From: Asterias rubens
Lineage: Eukaryota > Echinodermata > Asteroidea > Forcipulatida > Asteriidae
DNA length: 64,000 bases
Assembly: GCF_902459465.1 (NCBI RefSeq)
Contig: NC_047081.1
Span: forward strand, 6,229,883 to 6,293,882
Direction of reading: 5' to 3'
The notes below the pieces were generated by a model. That model was not told where the DNA came from, did no database searches, and saw only the letters and a program-made list of their open reading frames with translations. Within the stretch, counting starts at the first letter, position 1. Each line of letters begins with the position of its first letter. Made by a program: the position numbers and the translations under genes. Below, in pieces: positions 11,250 to 22,266 of the stretch.

Positions 11250-12218
11250 TAGGGCCACTGATTTTCCGTTTCAGAAAAGTGCAAATTCCGTTTGGCAAAA
11301 ACATGAATTCCGTTTCAGGCACAAAAAATTCCGTTTCATGTTTTTTTAATTAGATAAAAGGTTGTTTAATACCCAGGGACACACTTATAAAAATCAATTT
11401 GAGATAAGTTGCACTGCTGACTTCGTAAAATGTTCATTTGAACTGACAAATTTCAAAAAAATACTTTAATTTTTTTTTTTTTATACTGCTGTTCGATGAA
11501 ACAAAAACATGTAGTCATGGTAAAAAGGTTGCACTGTGACTGCAGTATCAATGCACATGATGTGATAGACTTGATTCCAAGTCTAAAACTGCAGTTGATT
11601 CTCTGCATCAGCCACATTGTAGGCTAATGAAAGGAGTGTAATCCACAAGAGGGCGCTGTTTCAGCATGATCCAAGACTTGGGAACAAGTCTATGGACGTG
11701 ACCGTTCTCCATCCACAAACAAAATGTCAGCCATTTTGTTTTCGCATTGGCGACAGAATGTTGACAGTTTACGGTTTTATTTTAGACCTTTCCGAGATGA
11801 AAAAACATTGTATGTGTTCTTATACATCATAGGTAAGCTAGTTTGTGTATTATTGTTGGTAAAAGAGAGGGAGAAAATGCAATTTGGGTGAACAAAAAAT
11901 GTTAAAAACGTGCCGCGAATAATGCCCTTCGCTTAACCATGTTAACAACGTGTGTACATCATGTGTGTAAACATGGAGGATGGTGTGAAGTAGAACAGAA
12001 TGATCCACGGTTACGATCTCGTACTTTTTAATGGTCTGATTTCTGATGCTTTTTTAGTAATCTTAATAAAGAATGCAATATCAATAGTTTTTGCGTCAAG
12101 AAAAAAAAAAAAAAAAAAAAAAAAAAATCAAATTTTCTGAAATCCCGTTTTCCGTTTCTAAGGGCGGATTCCGCGAATTCCGTCCGTTTTCCGCGATCGC
12201 GGAAAATCAGTGGCCCTA
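11250..12218. mobile_element. Non-autonomous DNA transposon, 969 bp, absent from the sister copy
   Basis: Terminal inverted repeat TAGGGCCACTGATTTTCCG on the left, CGGAAAATCAGTGGCCCTA on the right. It is flanked by AATTAT at 11244-11249 and 12219-12224; the sister copy has a single AATTAT at 18086-18091. ATTCCGTTT-type motifs repeat inside both ends. It holds AATAAA at 12065-12070 and 27 A at 12101-12127. No transposase. The TIR start is hAT-like, but the 6-bp target duplication is not the 8 bp expected of hAT. Confidence 0.9.
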
Positions 12219-12250
12219 AATTATGTTTTGGAAAGCTGGGTTTGTTTACA

Positions 12251-12621
12251 CTTCAAGAGCCATTGTGTTTGTGCACAGACACAAAACGTGCATTACATGA
12301 CGTCATGGTGACGTCGTCCAGAATTTTATGTCGGAAATCACATTAACAGGACCTGACTAGTGTATATAGCTGAGAAAAGTTTCAGGATCGGCGGTCTACT
12401 TTTTGAGATATGGTGTTAACAAGGTTTGCTAATTAAATATTCATAAGCTTAATTAAGGCTTATTAATTAACAATTTTAACATTTTTTACGATAAGAATTA
12501 AGCTTATGTTCTAAGCTTCAATTTGGTATAATAAACTCACTCTTTCGTATTATGGTTTAGGAGATTAGGCTGCCACAAAAACGTGTACAAACACTATGGG
12601 ATTTAGGGAGAAACAAAGAAT
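12251..12621 (+). repeat. H2 repeat, copy 1
   Basis: Starts GCCATTGTGTTTGTGCACAG and ends with GTGTACAAACACTATGG, so the ends carry inverted CCAT.GTGTTTGT.ACA motifs. The body has ATGACGTCATGGTGACGTCG and GAGATATGGTGTTAAC. Non-coding. Confidence 0.75.
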
Positions 12622-12623
12622 AA

Positions 12624-13430
12624 CTAGACATTAAGTGTTTGTGAACAAACACGAAGCTGTTCCGTGATGTTTTGCTTGGATTATGTGCTTCATTGCCCAA
12701 GGAATATATAACTGGGAAAAAAAGTTTCAAAAAAGTTGTGTAGCTCTAGGTATTAGGTCACACTTCCCGGTTGACCCGCAAGTAAAGGTCAAAATGAGCC
12801 CACAGCTACCAAAGACTAATCTGCAATGCCAAGGAGTCTATAACTGAAAAAGTTTAAGCAATCGGTTGTGAAGATCTTGATATATAGTCCCACTTCCGGT
12901 TGACCCAGAAGTAGAGGTCAACATAGGGTCACAGTTTTTCAAAGTTAATATTTATTGCCTTAGAGTCTATAACTGAAGTTTGAACATTGGCTTTGTACTT
13001 CTTGAGATATTGGCCCACTTCCGGTCGACCCGGAAGTAAAGGCCAACATGGGGTCAAATGTGTTTCAAACTAATCTTGAATGTCCAAGGAGTCTATAACT
13101 GAAAAAAAGTTTGAAAATCGGTTGTATATTTCTTGAGATATGGTCCCACTTCCGGTTGACCCGGAAGTAGAGGTCAACTTGAGGTCACGGTTTGTCAAAA
13201 GTTATATTTTTATGCCTAAGGAGTTTATAACTGAAAAAGTTTTATAATCTGTTGTATAGTTCTTGAGATATGGTCCCACTTCCGGTCGACCCGGAAGTAG
13301 GGGTCAACTTGAGGTCACAATTTTTCAAAATTAATCTCCAATCCCCAAAGAGTCTTTAGCAACAAACAGTCTTAAAATCGGCTGTATGCTTCTTGAGATA
13401 TGGTGCTGCAAAGATTTTCTGAATTGAATA
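12624..13430 (+). repeat. H1 repeat, copy 2
   Basis: Same start and same series of ACTTCCGG/CCGGAAGT subrepeats as at 7861, diverged by scattered substitutions. It directly follows an H2 end. Confidence 0.8.
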
Positions 13431-13818
13431 TGCAAATGAGGGTCATGTGGTTAAGTAGTTACTAGTTGCCATTTTTCAAAAACAAATTAAAGATGCAAAT
13501 ATCACGACATCGTCTTCTCAGACTCTCCCCGAGAGTGCTCAACCCACACAGGTTCGCAGTGTGTTGCAAGAACCATAGAGCTGTCTACATAATTGCAATG
13601 AGAGTGACTGCACCCAATTTATGAAGTACTACGTTGTACCCATGATGCCAAGATTCTAATTGATTAATAATTAATAGACGAACATTGATTGCTTTTATGG
13701 ACTGAAACAAATCTTATTAGAATCAGTGTATTTTTCTACACATAATATGATATTTAGGAAACTAACAAATAAATTATTTAGAAGTTATTGTGTTTTTGAC
13801 CAGTTTAAATTATAGATT
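13431..13818. other. Spacer between H1 and H2
   Basis: AT-rich single-copy-looking DNA; nothing recognised. Confidence 0.4.
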
Positions 13819-14187
13819 TGAAGAGCCATTGTGTTTGTGCACAGACACAAAACGTGCATTACATGACGTCATGGTGACGTCGTCCAGAATTTTATGTCGG
13901 AAATCACATTAACAGGACCTGACTAGTGTATAGCTGAAAAAAGTTTCAGGATCGGCGGTCTAATTTTTGAGATATGGTGTTAACTAGGTTTGCTAATTAA
14001 ATATTCACAAGCTTAATTCAGGCTTATTAATTAAAATTTTTTACATTTTTTACGATAAGAATTAAGCTTATGTTCTAAGCTTCAATTTGGTATAATAAAC
14101 TCACTCTTTCGTATTATGGTTTAGGAGATTAGGCTGCCGCAAAAACGTGTACAAACACTATGGGATTTAGGGAGAAACAAAGAATAA
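13819..14187 (+). repeat. H2 repeat, copy 2
   Basis: Same start, body and end as at 12251, followed directly by the hairpin minisatellite. Confidence 0.75.
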
Positions 14188-14697
14188 TAATAATAAAAAC
14201 AATAAAAATCTAGACGAAAACAATACCTGTTCCGACGGACGGTCGGAACAGCTAATAATAATAATAATAAAAATAATAAAAATCTCGACGAAAACAATAG
14301 CTGTTCCGACTGGATCGGAACAGCTAATAATAATAAAAATAATAAAAATCTCGACGAAAACAATAGCTGTTCCGACTGGATCGGAACAGCTAATAATAAA
14401 AATAATAAAAATCTCGACGAAAACAATAGCTGTTCCGACTGGATCGGAACAGCTAATAAAAATAATAAAAATCTCGACGAAAACAATAGCTGTTCCGACT
14501 GGATCGGAACAGCTAATAAAAATAATAAAAATCTCGACGAAAACAATAGCTGTTCCGACTGGATCGGAACAGCTAAAAACAATAAAAATCTAGACGAAAA
14601 CAATACCTGTTCCGACGGACGGTCGGAACAGCTAATAAAAACAATAAAAATCTAGACGAAAACAATACCTGTTCCGACGGACGGTCGGAACAGCTAA
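14187..14697 (+). repeat. Hairpin minisatellite, eight units
   Basis: Eight ~60-70-bp units. Two hairpin types occur: CTGTTCCGAC-GGACG-GTCGGAACAG and CTGTTCCGA-CTGGA-TCGGAACAG. Each is preceded by A|TCT(A/C)GACGAAAACAATA and followed by CTAA|T and AT-rich spacer of variable length. A 160-codon minus-strand ORF here is a by-product. Confidence 0.85.
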
Positions 14698-15487
14698 CTA
14701 GACATTAAGTGTTTGTGAACAAACACGAAGCTGTTCCTTGTTGTTTTGCTTGGATTATGTGCTTCATTGCCCAAGGAATATATAACTGAAAAAAAGGTTT
14801 CAAAAAAGTTGTGTAGCTCTTGTTATAAGGTTTTACTTCCCGGTTGACCCATAAGTAAAGGTCAACATGGGCCCACAGCTACCAAAGATTAATCTGCAAT
14901 GCCAAGGAGTCTATAAAATCGGTTGTGTAGATCTTGATATATAGTCCCACTTCCGGTTGACCCAGAAGTAGAGGTCAACTTGGGGTCACAGTTTTCCAAA
15001 GCTAATATTTATTGCCTAAGAGTCTGCAACTGAAGTTTGAACATTAGCTTTGTACTTTTTTAGATATGGGTTCACTTCCGGTTGACCCGGAAGTAAAGGT
15101 CAACATGGGGTCAAAGTTGTTTCAAACTAATCTTGAATGCCCAAGATGTCTATAACTGAACCAAAATTGATAATCTGTTGTATAGTTCTTGAGATATGGT
15201 CCCACTTCCGGTTGACCAGGAAGTAGGGGTCAACTTGAGGTCACGGTTTTTTAAAGTTAATATTTTATGCCTAAGGAGTTTATAACTGAAAATATTTTGA
15301 AAATCTGCTGTATAGTTCTTGAGATATGGTGACACTTCCGGTTGACGCGGAAGTAGAGGTCAACTTGAGGTCACAGTTTTTTCAAATTAATCTCCAACCC
15401 CCAAGGAGTATTTAAAAACAAACAGTTGAAAAGTCGGCCGTGAAGTTCTTGAGATATGATGCTGCAAAGATTTCCTAATTAATATGC
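14698..15487 (+). repeat. H1 repeat, copy 3
   Basis: Nearly identical to 7861-8650; part of duplication copy 2. Confidence 0.85.
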
Positions 15488-18118
15488 ATATGAGGGTCAC
15501 TGGTGGTTAATTAATAAATAATTTTAATATGTTTTATGATAGGAATTAAGCTAAACATCCTAAAGCTTCCATTTGATATTATTTTACGTGTTTAAAAACA
15601 CATAATTAATTTGTAGGATACTCCTTTATTTCCCTACTCCTGCCGATAGGGGGCGCTCTTATGAGACATTTCAATAGGAGACTTTCCAACGCTAGGCGGC
15701 AGCAGACATACCGGGTAAATTCCCATTGTTTACGTAGTTCTGAACATGCGCATAATTCTGAGAACAATGGATTTACCCGGTAAGTCTGCTGCCCTCTATC
15801 GTCCCAGAAAGTCTCCCATTGCACGATTTCTGCACCGTAATGTCTGTATCTGACTCTGTATTTGTATGTGTACGTCGCAGAGACCAAAACTGTCACAAAA
15901 TGTCAAGCTATAATTTCCCCTAGAGAACAGGGCCCAGTTTTATGGCTCTGTCTGCTTCAACCAAACTCTGCCCATTTATTATACAACCACCATTCTCCGC
16001 TTACTGTGCAGGCGCTGAAATATCTGTACAATTAGTTCAAAGCAAAGATTACATATGATAAGTTTCCCCGTGCACAAGCAAAAATATCCCTGCTAAGCTG
16101 TGATATATGCTTTAAGTTAGCGATAATATCCGCGCTTCCGATGTGACAATTCTTTGCTTACGCAGTGAATCAGAGTCAAATTGGACCAGTTTCACAAGAT
16201 TTCCCCTCATGTACTAACAATCTTTTTTGACTTTACATGTTTGAAGTGTAGGCCTTACCAAACCTACTTACAGGGCAAAATTACATGGTTCTCATGACCA
16301 CCAAAGTCTGCGCTTACGATCACCATTTTCGCTTTACTGTGATGTGCAAGCTTGGAAAATAATGTGCGAACTTGGAAGCACACTAACAAAAGAAATCCCT
16401 GCTATAAGCAGTCTATTTCGCTTGACGTAAGCGCAGAATTCAATGCTTCTGCAGAGCACTGAATCTTTTTCATTAAGCAAGTTCCCATCATGACTCGACT
16501 AGTCGAACCTCAAAACTAACTACGACACTTGTCGAGATAAAATTAATACAGATTCTCAAGATTTGTGCCGCTATGTGCCGCAAAGGCAATATTAATTATG
16601 TTGCGAATGGGTGACTAGTGAATTTTACTACTCGACTAGTCGCACCTCAAACCTGCCTACGACACTTGTCGAGATAAAATACGGATTCTCAAGATTTGTA
16701 CCGCTATGTGCCGCAAGGGCAATATTAATTATGTTGCGAATGGGTGTGACTAGTGAAATTTACTACTCGACTAGGCGCACTTCAAACCTAACTACGACAC
16801 TTGTATTTTTAATTATGTTGCGAATGGGTGTGACTAGTGAAATTTACTACTCGACTAGTCGCACTTCAAACCTAACTATGACACTTGTCGAGATAAAGTA
16901 CAGATTCTCAAGATTTGGGCCGCAAGGGCAATATTAATTATGTTGCGAATAGTAGTAAGCAACACAACTGGTTCACCAAACAGGTAGTCGGGACAAATTT
17001 TGTAGTCAATGTGTGGACACGATTATAACTGAATAGAGATAAAAACAGTAGTCGCGACTCAAATTATAATTGGTGGTCGCGGCTTTAACACTAAAGCACA
17101 CTAGTCGCCCCTGCCTACTTTTGTCACAAGTAAAGCACGGTTTTTCCTGCGAATGCAAATCAAATTTTTTAGTCACTGTTTTCGCAGTGAAAGTTTTGCA
17201 GGAGTTGAGCACAATTAGTCAACTGTAGCAATTTGTTTGATGCCAATTGTGAAGTGAAGAACACATTCCCTGCTAAGCTGTAAAATACGCTTAGCGTAAG
17301 CACAGTTCCCTGATTATGTAAGCGCTGCGATTCTTTCCTTTAAAAGCCATTGGCCCAGGACCAAACTACATAATAGCTTTTTAAACAAAAAAAGCAGCTT
17401 AAACATGCCTCATGTTTAAGTTGTGAATCCAGGTGTTCTGCTCAATTTCTGCAATTTTGTAAAGCAAAATGTTTGCCTGTTTATTATAAGCAGCTCTATA
17501 AAACTGAGCCACTCAACCACCAGAGAAACGTCAGCATAATAAAATCTCTGCTTTTGTATTCCTGTCAAAGAGTTTTTGTTTGTCATGGTCTAATTTCCGA
17601 ACGTAACGCGAAATACTGGAATTAGTTTTGGCAAATGTTCCCCGGCGCGAACAAGGTGACTTTACCCGTAAATAATTCCAAATCCCGGGCGGTCTATTTT
17701 CGTCGTCCACGCTCGTCGGCTGAAATGAACCCGGTCCACGACGCACCATGCTCAGGCTTGTCAAATTTTGGGAACAAGTTTAGACTTGTGCTAGTCGGTT
17801 ACCGTAAGAAATCTATGTATATTGAACAAAAAAACGCAATAACACCGGTCGAAAATGGTATAAGGACTTGGTCAAGTTAACACTTTTACAATTTTGACTA
17901 TTCAAATCAAGTTTTACGCCGTACCCATGATCTTTGAAAAAACTTCCCCGGAAATACAGGTTTTTTAAAATAATTACACTGTTTCTATAAGTTCTGATGC
18001 TTTTAAAATGACAATCAATAAAATATATCTTAATCTAAAGCAATTTTGGGAAGTGTACAACATGTAATTTAATTTTAATCGAATAAATTATGTTTTGGAA
18101 AGCTGGGTTTGTTTACAC

Positions 18119-18487
18119 TTCAAGAGCCATTGTGTTTGTGCACAGACACAAAACGTGCATTACATGACGTCATGGTGACGTCGTCCAGAATTTTATGTCG
18201 GAAATCACATTAACAGGACCTGACTAGTGTATATAGCTGAGAAAAGTTTCAGGATCGGCGGTCTACTTTTTGAGATATGGTGTTAACAAGGTTTGCTAAT
18301 TAAATATTCATAAGCTTAATTAAGGCTTATTAATTAACAATTTTAACATTTTTTACGATAAGAATTAAGCTTATGTTCTAAGCTTCAATTTGGTATAATA
18401 AACTCACTCTTTCGTATTATGGTTTAGGAGATTAGGCTGCCACAAAAACGTGTACAAACACTATGGGATTTAGGGAGAAACAAAGAA
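18119..18487 (+). repeat. H2 repeat, copy 3
   Basis: Nearly identical to 12251-12621 and again followed by hairpin minisatellite units. Confidence 0.8.
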
Positions 18488-18875
18488 TAATAATAAAAAC
18501 AATAAAAATCTAGACGAAAACAATACCTGTTCCGACGGACGGTCGGAACAGCTAAAAACAATAAAAATCTAGACGAAAACAATACCTGTTCCGACGGACG
18601 GTCGGAACAGCTAATAATAATAAAAATAATAAAAATCTCAACGAAAACAATAGCTGTTCCGACTGGATCGGAACAGCTAATAATAATAAAAATAATAAAA
18701 ATCTCGACGAAAACAATAGCTGTTCCGACTGGATCGGAACAGCTAATAAAAATCTAGACGAAAACAATACCTGTTCCGACGGACAGTCGGAACAGCTAAT
18801 AATAATAATAATAAAAATAATAAAAATCTCGACGAAAACAATAGCTGTTCCGACTGGATCGGAACAGCTAATAAT
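18488..18875 (+). repeat. Hairpin minisatellite, six units
   Basis: Same two hairpin types in mixed order, one with GACAG in place of GACGG in the loop region. Ends where a TTAA MITE begins. Confidence 0.85.
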
Positions 18876-19130
18876 ATGCATGGGACAACAAACCTGTGAA
18901 AATTTGAGCTCAATTGGTCGTTGAAGTTGCGAGATAATAATGAAAAAAAAACCACCTTGTCACTCGAAGTTGTGTGCTTTCAGATACTTGATTTCGAGAC
19001 CTCAAATTCTAAATCTGAGGTCTCGAAATCAAATTCGCGCAAAAATCCCCATTACTCGTTACCAAGTAAGGTTTTTATGATAATAATTATTTTGAGTAAT
19101 TACCAATAGTGTCCAGTCCACTGCCTTTAA
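18876..19130 (+). mobile_element. TTAA MITE family 1, 5'-truncated
   Basis: Shows the family's hallmarks: TTCAGAT.CTTGATTTCGAGA with palindromic partner TGAGGTCTCGAAATCAAATT, and terminus AATTACCAATAGTGTCCA...CTGCCTTTAA. Full-length copies are ~385 bp with inverted TTAAAGGCAGTGGACAC ends. Confidence 0.9.
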
Positions 19131-19365
19131 ATCAGTGATGGTGAGATTTTGACAATGTTTCTCTCTTTTTGAAATAAACTAGCCTTTTTATTACTTAAAA
19201 CTAAATTTTTGTAATTAATTCAAGTGTATATAAACTGTAATGTTTTTGTTTTTTAATGAAAATTAACCTGATTCTTTTTAGTGCACACAGGGATTTTGTT
19301 TTCACTTTTTACTTGGAATCTGTGATGAAATAAAGAAATTGAATTGAATTGAGTTGAACTAGCTG
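19131..19365 (+). mobile_element. LINE 3' end fragment (tentative)
   Basis: The block ends with GATGAAATAAAGAAATTGAA then TTGAATTGAGTTGAA, the (TTGAA)n tail style of CR1/L2-like LINE 3' ends. No coding part remains. Confidence 0.4.
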
Positions 19366-20056
19366 AGAGCGATACCCAGATCTGGATATCATCAGAAGTT
19401 GGCTGATGTTCCATTTTTCAATACAGACCTTTATTTTACACTACTACTACTACCTACATGTACCTCCTAGAACTAGTAAGGTTCTTTCCACTGAGATGAT
19501 ACCTGAACAAACCTCTTTCATAGTTAAAGGAGTAACCACCTACATGCCCCCTGTACCATGACTTGTGATAATCCTGACCCTCCATCTCCCCATAATGGCA
19601 CTTTATTTTGCCTGTTTGTTTGATTGTTAGTTAAGAGGATCTTCCCGTCAAGCGAACACAACAGGGGGATATAAACGCCAAGCGGGCAATCTTTCTCATA
19701 CAAACATTGGTTTTAACTTTGTACCAATAGAGTAGACCCCCATATAAGCACGATAAGTAGCTTGAGATTAGCTGTACTCCTATTTTTGTCTCTCAAGATT
19801 TTCATCTCTGATCTTAAGAAGTTGCGATAACGTAACCCTCCTCCCACGAACATAACCCTCCTCTTGATGGTGGGGAGGGTTACGTTATCACAACTAATCT
19901 GATCTATGCCTATAATTATATAGCCTATATGATGGTCGTATTATCAATTCAATGACAATGATCATGAATATATGACATTGCGATCGTCAGTCATTGGCGC
20001 CATACATAAATAACGCCCTCATCATGCTCGCATGCCTACAGTTTTAGCTCCGCGAA
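19366..20056. other. No gene seen; contains a ~20-bp-arm hairpin
   Basis: Intergenic. At 19821-19895, GATAACGTAACCCTCC pairs with GGAGGGTTACGTTATC across a ~35-nt loop. Confidence 0.5.
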
Positions 20057-21679
20057 AAAAGGAACACATTGCCTTGGATCGGACGAGTTGGTCTATGAAA
20101 AGCGTTTGAAACCGTTTGTTATGAAATGCATATGGTTAGAAAGATGTTTTAAAAGTAGAATATAATGATCCACACAAGTATCACTAAAAATTGCACGGGT
20201 TTCCTTTTACGTCGCGAACTAACACGGACGGCCATTTATGGGAGTCAAAGTTTTGACTCCCATAAATGGCCGACCGTGTTTGTCGACGAGGTTAACACAT
20301 TTTATCTTTCAAGGATAAAATGCTTTATACACAGGGCGAAAGTGTAGTTACACACGGTGCGTGTGCTGCCAAAGTGCGGTTAAAATTGTACAAGCTTAAG
20401 GGGTAATTCCCTTGTGTGCAGGGATGCGCGGCCAGGTGCCGTGCACTAATACTGAGTAACTTAGGTAATTTGTTCGCGGGCAAATATGTTGGTATGCCTG
20501 GGTTTTTAATTACAGTCCTCTGTGCATAAACATTGTGTGTGTTTTCAATTAGCCAATAGGGTGTTTAATAGGACAACATTGGCCAATGAATGTTTTTGTT
20601 TACCTTGCGTTGTTGGGGACGCACTAATTAGCGCGGGATTAGCTTTCACTTCAAAGTCACTTTGTCACTGCCTTTCAAAGTGAAGAGGCTGTGTGAGTTT
20701 TATACTCACACAATTTAACTCCCACCCTAAAGGTCTTGTCAGTAATCTTAACTTGTCATTGCGGTATGGCGTTTTTTACGGGATTCACACAGTGTTTCTG
20801 TTTTGGGGGTTATAGTTGCAAGTAAATGTACTTTGTCAAATTATTTCTTTCACTTTGTACACCTTGTTCAAGGAACTTACACGCCCATTCGTAATATTGA
20901 GTTAAAGTATTGTAACATTAAGTTGTGTTAGCGCTCTGAGGTTCCCTAGGGGCTAAGTCCGACCTCATGTCTCAAGGTGGAATTTTACAGCTTAATTAAT
21001 TGATTGATGGGTTAACCTCATTGTGTAAGGTATGACTAGTTTCAATAATTGTTTTAGTGCATTCTGACTGTGTGCCCACGTGATTGGAGTCAGGTGGGCA
21101 TGCAGATTAATGTTTGGCCAGGTGCCAGTTAACAAATATAACATTTGTGTGCCAAATAAGTAATAGGGGCGAAGTGCCCATTAATGGTTGTGTCACGTGT
21201 ACATTGGAAGAAGAAGCCATGTTGGCCAGATTTGTTGTGGTGTGGCAAATGTTTGCCAATTAATTACTTCGGGCGTGGTGCCCAGTAATGGTTGAGGTCA
21301 TGTGTTCATGGGAAGAAGAATCCAGGTACTGGGCAGAAGAAGCCAAGTACTGGCCAAACAATTGTGGGGTCATGTGTACCCTAAGCTATTTTTATCTGTG
21401 CGACTGGCTAGCCATAAGTTTTTCGGCAACCTTCACAATTTTTGTTTTGAAAATAAAACAGTTTTCAGAGGCTGTGGCAATCAATCAAAAAATAATTTGT
21501 CTGCTTGTTTTATTCGTATCTGAGTATAAATGAAAACTACGCAATTTCGAGGCATATTTGTGTAGATCATTGTATTCTACTTTTACAACATCTTTCTAAC
21601 CATATCAATTTTAAAACAAACCGTTACAAACGGTTACAAAGACCAACTTGACCGATCCAAGGCAACGTGTTCCTTTAAC
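20057..21679. mobile_element. TTAA MITE family 2, interrupted by ~1.2 kb
   Basis: Left half: AAAGGAACACATTGCCTTGG to the palindrome GGGAGTCAAAG/TTTGACTCCC with flanks GGCCATTTATG. Right half: from about 21535 to CCAAGGCAACGTGTTCCTTT then AA. About 20300-21530 is foreign to the family (compare intact copies at 43650 and 50260). The insert has GCCAGGTGCC repeats and no recognisable coding. Confidence 0.8.
20300..21530. other. Unidentified insertion inside MITE family 2
   Basis: Contains GAAGAAGCCA-type short repeats (21210-21355) and an 81-codon ORF from 21288 without domain. A solo LTR or a retroelement leader is possible, but I could not define termini or a target duplication. Confidence 0.4.
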
Positions 21680-21927
21680 TTTTTGTTTTGTTTTTAGACT
21701 CTCGTTTTTGATTCTTGGTGTTTTTTATCCCTCCTAGCTACCGCTGGATCGTGCTTTTTAAACTCTCATCGTTTTGGTGTAATTTGTCGTCGGTTTTAAT
21801 TTTTTAATTCTCTGTTTGTCTGCCTTGCTACGGCGGCCATTTTAAACCCCTTGATAGACTTTTTGTTTCTTACTGCGTCATCGTCGTCGTCGTTTTGTCT
21901 TCGTATTTGATTGAGACTTTTTTACAC

Positions 21928-22266
21928 ATGATGGAAAACTCTAAAGCCTGCTGGAAAACCCTCATAGCCTCACTGATGTTAGTCTTAATCAGGATTAACA
22001 GTGTCAGTCAACCCTCATTACCTTCGCTGCATTTTGTGGAGCATTGGTCTGCACCAGTAAATATCTCGTCAGATAACCTTAGTCTTCAAACCCCGGTGAG
22101 TCAGTTCCATGCTACTCTTTTGAACTTGGATTATAATCAACCATACTATCAGCCAAACACTGCTAAAGTACAACTTAAAAACCGTTCTTGTATTGGTACT
22201 GTTATGCTTCTTATGTTGGCTGGTGATGTTGCCCTTAACCCAGGACCAGCGTACCAGCCTAATTAA
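21928..22266 (+). pseudogene. LINE ORF, N-terminal part with 2A-like motif
   Basis: From ATG 21928, 112 codons to an in-frame TAA at 22264. A hydrophobic stretch (TLIASLMLVLI) follows the start. The segment ends VMLLMLAGDVALNPGP (GDVALNPGP at 22222-22248), a 2A-like ribosome-skipping signal in which the usual Glu of D(V/I)ExNPGP is Ala. 2A peptides in this position are known for echinoderm and amphioxus non-LTR elements. The downstream frame is the same, so the TAA is a simple nonsense change. Confidence 0.8.

Larger units (their letters stand above)
7778..12622 (+). repeat. Segmental direct duplication, copy 1
   Basis: Matches 14615-18488 almost base for base at an offset of 6837-6843, apart from the 969-bp element at 11250-12218. 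Differences seen by eye are a few substitutions and indels (for example around 9890 and 10285). Contents in order: hairpin minisatellite, H1 repeat, palindromic MITE, GACTAGTCG repeats, non-coding DNA, H2 repeat. Confidence 0.9.
14615..18488 (+). repeat. Segmental direct duplication, copy 2
   Basis: Second copy, carrying the empty insertion site at 18086-18091. It ends where copy 1 goes on into another H1 repeat and copy 2 into a hairpin minisatellite. Unmerged haplotypes in the assembly could also produce this picture. Confidence 0.9.

Noticed and set aside
14121..14603. 160-codon minus-strand ORF with repeated AVPIQSEQLLFSSRFLL text
   Set aside because: It is a translation of the hairpin minisatellite; unit lengths and spacer AAT runs explain it, and the same text appears at 18552-18955.
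7777..18875. CRISPR-like pattern (short repeated hairpins with spacers)
   Set aside because: Spacers are AT-rich variants of one another, unit length varies, no cas genes, and the host is clearly eukaryotic.
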